Shown here: piece by piece, positions 55,505 through 62,749 of the stretch
Layout of the letters: each line of letters begins with the position of its first letter
How positions within the stretch are numbered: position 1 is the stretch's first letter
Assembly (NCBI GenBank): GCA_041395325.1
Contig: JAWLAT010000007.1
Span: 148,827-212,826 of the forward strand
Direction of reading: 5' to 3'
DNA: 64,000 nt
DNA from: JAWLAT01 sp041395325
GTDB lineage: Bacteria > Pseudomonadota > Gammaproteobacteria > Xanthomonadales > SZUA-5
Program-made: the position numbers and the translations under genes
The notes under the pieces: model-generated
Database searches by the model: none
Told to the model about the DNA's origin: nothing
What the model saw: only the letters and a program-made list of their open reading frames with translations

Positions 55505-56896
55505 ATGCTCCTCAAGCTCACCACCACCCATCAGCCCGCGACCGATCTGGGCTACCTGCTGGCCAAGAATCCCGCACGGGTACAGTCGGCCGAGCTGAGT
55601 TTCGGGCAAGCGCATATCTGCTATCCGGAGGCGAGCGCCGAACGCTGCAGTCTGTTGTTGTTGCTGGAGGTCGATCCGGTGGCACTGGTACGACGCGGCG
55701 GGGATGGCGACGGTGGCCTGACCCAGTACGTCAATGATCGGCCCTATGTCGCGTCCTCCTTCCTTGCCGTGGCACTGGCGCAGCTGTTTTCCAGCGCGCT
55801 GGCCGGCCGCAGCCGCGATCGGCCGGAGCTGGCGGCGACTGCCATTCCGCTGGGGGTGGAGATTCCGGTCCTGCGTTGTGGCGGCGACGGCCAGCGACTG
55901 CGCGACTGCTTCGAACCCTTGGGATACACCGTCGAGATCCAGCGCCTGCCGCTTGATCCGCAGTTTCCGGAATGGGGCGAAAGTCCGTACTTCTCGCTGC
56001 AACTGCAGACCACCGCCCGGCTGTCCGAGGTGCTCAGCCAGCTCTATGTGCTGCTGCCGGCCATCGATGGCGACAAGCACTACTACGTCGGCAGTGATGA
56101 GGTCGACAAGCTGGTCGCACGCGGCGGAGACTGGTTGGCCAGTCATCCGCAGCGTGACTGGATCCTGTCGGCCTATCTGCGTCGACAGCGTTCGCTGGTC
56201 GGCGAGGCGCTGGGCAAGCTGCTCGGCACCGGCGAGACCGAGCTCGAGCAGGCCAGCGAGACCGAAGGTTCGGATGAAGCCGCCCTGGAGCGGCGCATCA
56301 GCCTCAACGATCAGCGCATGGCGGCGATAGAGGAACACCTGCTGAGACTGCAGGCGCGTTCGGTGCTGGACGTGGGCTGCGGTGAAGGCCGGCTGCTGGG
56401 CCGCTTGCTGAAGCAACGCAGCTTCGAGCGCCTGCTCGGTATCGACGTCAGCTCGCTGGCACTGCAACGCGCCGCGCAGCGCTTGCGCCTGGAGCAATTG
56501 CCGGCGCGCCAACGTGAGCGCATCGAGCTGGCGGTTGGCAGCCTGGTCTATCGCGATGCGCGGATGGCCGGCTTCGACGCCGCCTGTGCGATCGAAGTCA
56601 TCGAGCACATCGATGCGCCGCGATTGGCCGCCTTTGAGCGCAGTCTGTTTGAGTTCGCCAGGCCCGGTGCGGTGCTGATCAGCACGCCGAACGTCGAGTT
56701 CAACGCCCGTTTCGCCGGGATGCGCCCGGGCCAGTTGCGGCATCGTGACCATCGTTTCGAATGGACCCGAGCGGAGTTTCGTGACTGGGCAACAGCGGTC
56801 GCGCAGCGCCATGGCTACCAGGTCGAGTTCCACCCCATCGGTGAGGTCGATCCCGATCTGGGCCCGCCGACGCAGCTGGGGATCTTCGTCCGATGA
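55505..56896 (+). CDS. hen1: 3'-terminal RNA ribose 2'-O-methyltransferase Hen1
   Basis: A 463-residue bacterial Hen1. The N-terminal domain begins MLLKLTTTHQPATDLGYLLA and has DPQFPEWGESPYFSLQLQTT. The C-terminal methyltransferase has SVLDVGCGEGRLLGRLLKQR (SAM loop), CAIEVIEHIDAPRLAAFERS (metal-binding ExxEH) and LRHRDHRFEWTRAEFRDWAT (second metal His). It methylates the 2'-OH at the 3' end of cleaved RNA before ligation, so that the repaired RNA resists repeat cleavage. Its stop overlaps the pnkp ATG (ATGA), so the two are co-translated. Confidence 0.96.
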   Translation: MLLKLTTTHQPATDLGYLLAKNPARVQSAELSFGQAHICYPEASAERCSLLLLLEVDPVALVRRGGDGDGGLTQYVNDRPYVASSFLAVALAQLFSSALAGRSRDRPELAATAIPLGVEIPVLRCGGDGQRLRDCFEPLGYTVEIQRLPLDPQFPEWGESPYFSLQLQTTARLSEVLSQLYVLLPAIDGDKHYYVGSDEVDKLVARGGDWLASHPQRDWILSAYLRRQRSLVGEALGKLLGTGETELEQASETEGSDEAALERRISLNDQRMAAIEEHLLRLQARSVLDVGCGEGRLLGRLLKQRSFERLLGIDVSSLALQRAAQRLRLEQLPARQRERIELAVGSLVYRDARMAGFDAACAIEVIEHIDAPRLAAFERSLFEFARPGAVLISTPNVEFNARFAGMRPGQLRHRDHRFEWTRAEFRDWATAVAQRHGYQVEFHPIGEVDPDLGPPTQLGIFVR

Positions 56897-59430
56897 GCAT
56901 CATCAATCTGCCGGAGCTTTCACTGGTCGTGCTGGTCGGGCCTTCCGGGGCTGGCAAGTCCAGCTTCGCACGGCGCCATTTCAAGCCCACCGAGGTGGTT
57001 TCCTCGGACTATTGCCGGGCGCTGGTCAGCGACGACGAGAACGATCAGAGCGCGACGCCGGCCGCCTTCGAGGTGCTGGCTTTCATCGTCGGCAAACGGC
57101 TGGCGGCTGGCAAGCTGACGGTCATCGATGCCACCAATGTGCGGCCGGAAGACCGCAAGTCGCTGGTTGCATTGGCCCGGCAATACCACGTGCTGCCGGT
57201 GGCCCTGGTCTTCGACCTGCCCGAAGCAGTGTGCCAAGAGCGCAATGCCAGCCGTGCCGATCGCGACTTCGGTCCGCACGTGGTGCGCAACCAGCGTCGT
57301 GCCATGCAGCGCTCGCTGCGCGGACTGGGCCGCGAGGGCTTTCGCAATGTGCATGTGCTGCGAAGTGTCGAGGACGTCGAAGCGGCCACGATCACTCGCC
57401 AGCGCTTGTGGAATGACCGCCGCGACGAGCACGGTCCCTTCGACATCATCGGCGACATACATGGCTGCCTGGAGGAGACCCTGACGCTGCTGCGCGAACT
57501 GGGCTACACCGTGACTGGCTCGCGCGAGCACCCACAGGTGACGCCCCCGGAGGGCCGGAGGGCGATCTTCCTCGGTGACCTGGTCGATCGTGGTCCGGAT
57601 TCGCCGGGCGTTCTGCGGCTGGTGATGCACATGGTCGAGAGCGGCAGCGCCCTGTGCGTGCCGGGCAATCACGATGCCAAGCTGATGCGTCATCTGCGTG
57701 GCGAGAAGGTGCGGGTCAGTCACGGCCTGGCCGAAACGCTGCAGCAGATGGAGGCCGAGCCAGCAGAATTCGGCAAGCAGGTGGCCGATTTCGTCTACGG
57801 CCTGATCAGTCATCTGCTGCTGGACGAGGGCAGGTTGGTCGTGGCCCACGCCGGCATGAAGGCCGAGCTGCAGGGCCGAACCTCCGGTGCGGTACGGGCC
57901 TTTGCGATGTACGGCGAAACCACCGGCGAAACCGACGAGTACGGCTTGCCGGTGCGCTACGACTGGGCGGCCGAGTATCGCGGTCAGGCGATGGTGGTCT
58001 ACGGCCATACGCCGGTGCCGCAGGCCGAATGGGTCAATCGCACGATTTGCATCGACACCGGCTGCGTCTTCGGCGGCGCCCTGACCGCGCTGCGCTACCC
58101 CGAGCGCGAGCTGGTGCAGGTGCCGGCCGCGCGCGTCCATTACGAGCCGATCAAGCCGCTGCAGCCGCCAGAACAGACCCGCGAGGCGCTGGTACTGGAC
58201 ATCGACGATGTGCTCGGCAAGCGCGTGCTGACGCCGCGTCTGGGTCGCAGCGTGACCATTCGCGAGGAAAATGCGCTCGCCGCGCTGGAGCTGATGAGCC
58301 GCTTCGCGGTCGATCCGCGCTGGCTGATCTATTTGCCGCCAACCATGGCACCACCGGCGACGGCCGGCGAGGGGCCGCTGCTGGAGCGTCCGGCCGAGGC
58401 CTTCGCCTACTACGCCAAGGAAGGCGTCGAGCGGCTGATCTGCCAGGAAAAGCACATGGGCTCGCGGGCCGTGATCGTGCTGTGCCGCGACGAAGCCGTT
58501 GCCCGGCGTCGCTTCGGCATCGGCGACGACGGACGTGGCGTGATCTACACCCGCACCGGTCGCCGCTTCTTCGGCGATCCAACGCAGGAGTCCGGTCTGC
58601 TGCAGCGACTCGATGCGGCGCTCGAGGCGAGCGGGTTGTGGCAGAGCCTGGCCAGCGATTGGATCGCGATCGACACCGAACTGCTGCCGTGGTCGGCCAA
58701 GGCCGGCGATCTGTTGCGGCTGCAATATGCGCGCACCGGTGCTGCCGCCACTGCGGCCCTGGCCGGCGCGACCACCTCGCTCGACGCCGCCAGCGCACGG
58801 GGCCTGCCGGTGCAGGCGCTGCTTGAGTCGGCGCGCGACCGCGCCAGCGCGGTCGAGGACTACATCGCCGCCTACCGGCGTTACTGCTGGACCGTCGAGA
58901 GCCTGGACGATCTGCGCATCGCACCCTTCCAGTTGTTGGCCTGGGAGGGCGGGGTCGGGCTTGAGCACGATCACGGCTGGCAGCTGGAACAGATCGACCG
59001 TCTGGTCGCAGCCGATCCGTCCTTGCTGCGGCGTACCGATCGGCAATGGGTCGACCTGGGCGACGAGTCCAGCGTGGCGGCAGCAACGCAGTGGTGGGAG
59101 CAGATCACGGCTGCCGACGGCGAAGGCATGGTGGTCAAGCCGCTGGCCGGACTGGTCAGCGGCCGTCGAGGGCTGGTGCAGCCGGCGATCAAGTGCCGCG
59201 GACGCGAGTATCTGCGGATCATCTACGGCCCGACCTACACCGAGCCGGGCAATCTCGAGCGCCTGCGCCAGCGCAGCCTCGGTCGCAAGCGAGCGCTGGC
59301 ACTACGCGAGTACGCCCTCGGACATGAAGCGCTGCACCGCTTCGTCGAACAACAGGGCTTGTACCGGGTACACGAATGCGTGTTCGGCATTCTGGCGCTG
59401 GAGAGCGAGCCGGTGGACCCGCGCTTGTAA
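56893..59430 (+). CDS. pnkp: Polynucleotide kinase-phosphatase with ligase domain (Pnkp)
   Basis: An 845-residue three-domain RNA-repair enzyme. The kinase P-loop is LVVLVGPSGAGKSSFARRHF (residues 12-31). The metallophosphatase has FDIIGDIHGCLEETLTLLRE, IFLGDLVDRGPDSPGVLRLV and CVPGNHDAKLMRHLRG (residues 180-270). The adenylyltransferase/ligase has the nucleotidyl Lys near residue 520 in RLICQEKHMGSRAVIVLCRD and later VVKPLAGLVSGRRG. With Hen1 it heals and seals RNA cut by ribotoxins. A standalone hen1-pnkp pair with no toxin gene seen next to it. Confidence 0.96.
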   Translation: MSIINLPELSLVVLVGPSGAGKSSFARRHFKPTEVVSSDYCRALVSDDENDQSATPAAFEVLAFIVGKRLAAGKLTVIDATNVRPEDRKSLVALARQYHVLPVALVFDLPEAVCQERNASRADRDFGPHVVRNQRRAMQRSLRGLGREGFRNVHVLRSVEDVEAATITRQRLWNDRRDEHGPFDIIGDIHGCLEETLTLLRELGYTVTGSREHPQVTPPEGRRAIFLGDLVDRGPDSPGVLRLVMHMVESGSALCVPGNHDAKLMRHLRGEKVRVSHGLAETLQQMEAEPAEFGKQVADFVYGLISHLLLDEGRLVVAHAGMKAELQGRTSGAVRAFAMYGETTGETDEYGLPVRYDWAAEYRGQAMVVYGHTPVPQAEWVNRTICIDTGCVFGGALTALRYPERELVQVPAARVHYEPIKPLQPPEQTREALVLDIDDVLGKRVLTPRLGRSVTIREENALAALELMSRFAVDPRWLIYLPPTMAPPATAGEGPLLERPAEAFAYYAKEGVERLICQEKHMGSRAVIVLCRDEAVARRRFGIGDDGRGVIYTRTGRRFFGDPTQESGLLQRLDAALEASGLWQSLASDWIAIDTELLPWSAKAGDLLRLQYARTGAAATAALAGATTSLDAASARGLPVQALLESARDRASAVEDYIAAYRRYCWTVESLDDLRIAPFQLLAWEGGVGLEHDHGWQLEQIDRLVAADPSLLRRTDRQWVDLGDESSVAAATQWWEQITAADGEGMVVKPLAGLVSGRRGLVQPAIKCRGREYLRIIYGPTYTEPGNLERLRQRSLGRKRALALREYALGHEALHRFVEQQGLYRVHECVFGILALESEPVDPRL

Positions 59431-59530
59431 TCGCCCAGATCCACGGAGTAGCGGTAGGTCCTCGGTGCGAGCCGAATTGGTGTCGAGCCGGTCCTGATAC
59501 TGTTTTGCGGTTCAGTACGAGGGTGCACTG

Positions 59531-59869
59531 TTGCAGATCAGGGCTTGTGAACCGGCACCGACGCGGCCATGCCGAATCTGTTTGTCCTTGCAGGACGATG
59601 CAGTTTTTGCCGATTTCTCGATCGGCAAAGGCGGCGGACTTCACTTGGTCCGAATTTCCTTCGATGGCTATGGTTGCTGTGAGCCTGGTGTTCCGCTGCC
59701 AGAACTGGACCCATGGAGTTCGGCGTTGCTGCTCGCGGCTGACAAGCGCGATGACTGTTCATCTCCGGAACTGAGCCGCGCGCTGTCCAGTTATTTCCTG
59801 AATAACAAGACGTTGCTCTGGCAGGACGCTCTGCTTGCGTACGATCTGATGCCGGCAGCAATCGAGTGA
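59531..59869 (+). CDS. Hypothetical protein, up to 112 aa
   Basis: The ORF starts at TTG 59531 and reads ...DAVFADFSIGKGGGLHLVRI, SFDGYGCCEPGVPLPELDPW, LSSYFLNNKTLLWQDALLAYDL. The composition from about residue 20 on is protein-like. The true start is unclear. No motif was recognised. It lies between pnkp and a gamma-glutamylcyclotransferase-like gene, 13 bases before the latter, so it may share its transcript. Function unknown. Confidence 0.45.
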   Translation: MQIRACEPAPTRPCRICLSLQDDAVFADFSIGKGGGLHLVRISFDGYGCCEPGVPLPELDPWSSALLLAADKRDDCSSPELSRALSSYFLNNKTLLWQDALLAYDLMPAAIE

Positions 59870-59882
59870 GCGGGCCAAAGTC

Positions 59883-60302
59883 ATGAGTGAGCGACAAATC
59901 GATGCCTTTTTCTACGGCCTGTTCATGGACCAGACCCTTCTGAAAAGCCTGGGTATCAAGCCGCAGCATCCGCGGGCGGGCAGTGTGCCGGGTCATGCCT
60001 TGCGGATCGGACGGCGCGCGACGCTGGTCGCAGACCCGCAGGCGCGGGCCTACGGAATGGTGATGGCGCTGACGCAGGATGAATTGCGGCAGCTCTACGG
60101 GGCGCCCGGTCTGCTCGACTACCAACCCGAGATCGTCAGCGTCGAATTGACCGATGGTGGCACCGTGGCGGCGCTGTGCTACACGCTGCCCCAGGCGCCC
60201 GCGCCGGAAGAGGCTAATCCGGACTACGCCCGCCGCCTGCGCGAGGTGTTTCGCCAACTGGGCTTCCCTACCGAGGCGCTCGAAACGATCTGTGGCGACT
60301 AG
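59883..60302 (+). CDS. Gamma-glutamylcyclotransferase-like (AIG2/GGCT) protein
   Basis: A 139-residue protein with DAFFYGLFMDQTLLKSLGIK at the start, the (Y)G(x)xxL substrate loop of the GGCT fold, and RAYGMVMALTQDELRQLYGA (acidic LTxxE-type site) later. VAALCYTLPQAPAPEEANPD is a family-like C-terminal strand. The fold cyclises gamma-glutamyl amides; the substrate here is unknown. Short spacing (13 bases) to the upstream hypothetical gene. Confidence 0.82.
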   Translation: MSERQIDAFFYGLFMDQTLLKSLGIKPQHPRAGSVPGHALRIGRRATLVADPQARAYGMVMALTQDELRQLYGAPGLLDYQPEIVSVELTDGGTVAALCYTLPQAPAPEEANPDYARRLREVFRQLGFPTEALETICGD

Positions 60303-60468
60303 CTTTCCAGCACCGGTGCGCGGCACAAGCCGGTCCAAGATCCGCTCGCCCTTCCGGCCTCGTACCCGTGTTTTTGGGTAGTGGCCCCTGTCGCCCCTGC
60401 TTAGAGTCCCGCCCCAGTAGCCGCCGGCCGTCCGTCGGTGGCATGGATCAGTGCGAGGGGCGAGGACG

Positions 60469-62442
60469 ATGGGTGTCATCAATCGGTTTCGGCAATCGGC
60501 AATCGTGGCGGGATTGGCCGCCACTGTGTCCCTGTCGGTCGCGCCACCGGCTGCGGCCGAGCGCTATGTCTACGAAGGCCGGCTGGATGAGTTCGGCCAA
60601 CCGGCGCAGGGCAGCTATGACTTTCGACTGACGCCCTATCCCGATGCGAAGGCGGGGGCGACACTCGCGGCGCCGATTCAGTTCGATCAGGTGCGCGTCG
60701 AGCGGGGCCGCTTCCAACTGGAGTTCGATGCACCGCTGGCCGATCAGGACCAGGTCTGGCTGGCCCTGGCGGTGCGACCCGCCGGCGCGGAGGGCGTCTT
60801 CAGCGATCTGGTCGGGCGCAACAAGGCACTGGCTGCGCCGCTGATCGGCACCTGCTGGAGCAGCACCGGCGATACCGGCAGCGACCCGTCAACCAACTTC
60901 CTTGGCACCATTGATGCACAGCCGCTGGTGCTGCGCGCCGGCAATGCGCAGAGCCTGCGCATGGAGCCCAGCAGTCTGCTCTTCGGTGGCTTGCCCATCA
61001 CTGCCAATGTGATCGCGGGCTCCAGCGCCAATCTCGCGCTTGCCGGTGCGCGTGGCGTAGTCATCGGTGGCGGTGGTGCCGACTCTGGCGCCGATCCGAT
61101 CTACATCACCGCACCCAATCGCGTCAGCGACGACTATGGCGTGGTGGCGGGCGGCAATGCCAATCAGGCCGGTGACGAGGCCGGCACCGCGGGCGACGCC
61201 GCGTTCGCCACAGTCTCCGGGGGGCACTTCAACTCGGCAACCGCCTTTTTCAGCGTCATCGCGGGCGGCTCCAACAATCGCGCCACCGGCCAATTCAGCA
61301 GCATCGGCGGGGGCAAGGGCAACTTCGCGACGGCTTCCGGTAGCTTCGTGGGCAGTGGCGAGGAGAACACGGCGGCGGGTGTGGACAGCACGGTCAGCGG
61401 AGGGGGCCGAAACATCACGGTGGGTACCTTCAGTGCAATCGTGGGTGGCCTGCAAAACACCGCGCGCGGCACTAACAGTGCTGTCGGTGGCGGTGCCGAC
61501 AATTGCGCAGGGGGAACTTCGTCCTGGGCGGGCGGCACGCGGGCGAAGGTTCGCATCGGCACCGGTGTGGGCAGCAACGGCTTCTCCTGCCTCAGTTCTC
61601 CCAACAGCGGCACAGCGTCGGGTGACGCCGGGACCTTTATCTGGGCCGACTCGCAGGACGCGGACTTCATCTCGCGTAGTAGCAATAGCTTCCTGGTGCG
61701 AGCTCAGAGCGGCATGACGCTGCAGCGCGCCAGCGGACTGGTATCGGCGCCGCGCGGCTATCTGAATGTGGTGCGAGGTGATTCCGGTGTCACGCCCAAT
61801 GCCAATCCCTCGCCGACCGTGCTGGGCAGCTTCGAGAACGACGAAGACGCCTTCCTGGTGCTTACGACGCCAGCGACCAACACGCGTGGCCTGATCTTCC
61901 GCAGTCCAGCCAGCACCAACGACGCTGGAATGGTCTACGCCGGCGCGGCTGGCGGCCTGCAATTCCTCTCCGGTGGCAGCTCGCGCGTGACGGTGGCCTC
62001 GACCGGCCAGGTCAGTCTGACCACCCTCGGCAGCGCTGGCAGCACCTCGCTGTGCCGCAATGCCAGCAACCAGATCGCCAGCTGTTCCTCCAGTGCGCGC
62101 TACAAGCACGATGTGGCCGATCTCGATCTGGGCCTGGAGGCGATTCTGCGTCTGCGCCCGGTCAGCTATCGCTGGAACGACAACAACAGTGCAGACGTAG
62201 GTTTCATCGCCGAAGAAGTGGCCGTGCTGGACGAGCGACTGGTGACTCGCAACGAAGACGGACAGGTCGAGGGCGTGCGCTATGAGCGACTCAGTGCGCT
62301 GTTCGCCAATGCCGTGCAGCAACTGGCCGCCGAAGGCAGCGTGCAAGCCGATCGCGTCGCCGCACTGAGCGCCGAGAATGCCGAGATGAAGGCCCGCTTG
62401 GAGCGCATCGAGGCTCGGCTGGGTTTCGCCGAGGATCGCTGA
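60469..62442 (+). CDS. Exported trimeric beta-roll protein with S74 intramolecular chaperone domain
   Basis: A 657-residue exported protein. The signal peptide is MGVINRFRQSAIVAGLAATV with cleavage near AAA-ERY. Residues 200-330 are repeats of the adhesin-head type (FFSVIAGGSNNRATGQFSSI, GGGKGNFATASGSFVGSGEE, TFSAIVGGLQNTARGTNSAV), like YadA/Hia left-handed rolls. The end is a Peptidase_S74 chaperone (SSARYKHDVADLDLGLEAIL, RLRPVSYRWNDNNSADVGFI, AEEVAVLDERLV) and a coiled coil. S74 domains drive trimerisation and then cut themselves off, best known in phage tailspikes and endosialidases. No outer-membrane anchor barrel is seen. The next gene starts 1 base after its stop. Confidence 0.88.
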   Translation: MGVINRFRQSAIVAGLAATVSLSVAPPAAAERYVYEGRLDEFGQPAQGSYDFRLTPYPDAKAGATLAAPIQFDQVRVERGRFQLEFDAPLADQDQVWLALAVRPAGAEGVFSDLVGRNKALAAPLIGTCWSSTGDTGSDPSTNFLGTIDAQPLVLRAGNAQSLRMEPSSLLFGGLPITANVIAGSSANLALAGARGVVIGGGGADSGADPIYITAPNRVSDDYGVVAGGNANQAGDEAGTAGDAAFATVSGGHFNSATAFFSVIAGGSNNRATGQFSSIGGGKGNFATASGSFVGSGEENTAAGVDSTVSGGGRNITVGTFSAIVGGLQNTARGTNSAVGGGADNCAGGTSSWAGGTRAKVRIGTGVGSNGFSCLSSPNSGTASGDAGTFIWADSQDADFISRSSNSFLVRAQSGMTLQRASGLVSAPRGYLNVVRGDSGVTPNANPSPTVLGSFENDEDAFLVLTTPATNTRGLIFRSPASTNDAGMVYAGAAGGLQFLSGGSSRVTVASTGQVSLTTLGSAGSTSLCRNASNQIASCSSSARYKHDVADLDLGLEAILRLRPVSYRWNDNNSADVGFIAEEVAVLDERLVTRNEDGQVEGVRYERLSALFANAVQQLAAEGSVQADRVAALSAENAEMKARLERIEARLGFAEDR

Positions 62443-62443
62443 G

Positions 62444-62743
62444 ATGGCTCGCAGACGCGCCAGCGAATCGACCCTGTTTCGGTCGACCGGATGGCTGATC
62501 GTGCTGTGTCTGCTCGGCGCGCCAGCCTGGTCGGCTGCAAGCGACACCGAACGCTTCCATGTGGAAGGGGACTTGCACCCCGTGGCGGAATCCTCCGATC
62601 AGCGCTTTCAACTGCAGGCCGAAGTCAAGCGATCATCCACGATCGCCACCGCCGATCAGCGTTTTGTCCTGCACCAGGTCCAGCTTCCCGCCGGTGACTG
62701 CGACGCCTCGGGTGATCCGTTGTTTGTCAACGGGTTTGAGTAG
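62444..62743 (+). CDS. Small exported protein with C-terminal VNGFE tail, 99 aa
   Basis: The signal peptide is RSTGWLIVLCLLGAPAWSAA. The mature part has three short strand-like repeats: DTERFHVEGDL, SDQRFQLQAEV, ADQRFVLHQVQL. It ends GDCDASGDPLFVNGFE, the tail shared with two other exported proteins here. It starts 1 base after the stop of the S74 protein gene, so the two are an operon and probably co-translated. No family recognised. It could be a partner of the trimeric protein (inference). Confidence 0.75.
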   Translation: MARRRASESTLFRSTGWLIVLCLLGAPAWSAASDTERFHVEGDLHPVAESSDQRFQLQAEVKRSSTIATADQRFVLHQVQLPAGDCDASGDPLFVNGFE

Positions 62744-62749
62744 CTTTCG

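Noticed and set aside
55261..55527. An 88-codon minus-strand gene upstream of typA
   Set aside because: Ser/Arg-rich with no RBS or conserved motif; it covers the promoter region and the hen1 start.
56920..59046. A 708-codon minus-strand ORF opposite pnkp
   Set aside because: pnkp motifs on the plus strand are complete and the minus frame has no family features.
61200..61560. Tandem DNA repeat or CRISPR-like array in the S74 gene
   Set aside because: The periodicity is at protein level (beta-roll repeats with Gly-Gly and Asn), with varied codons and no fixed spacer length.
60889..62547. A 552-codon minus-strand ORF opposite the S74 protein
   Set aside because: Antisense shadow of the repetitive Gly/Ala/Ser-rich beta-roll.
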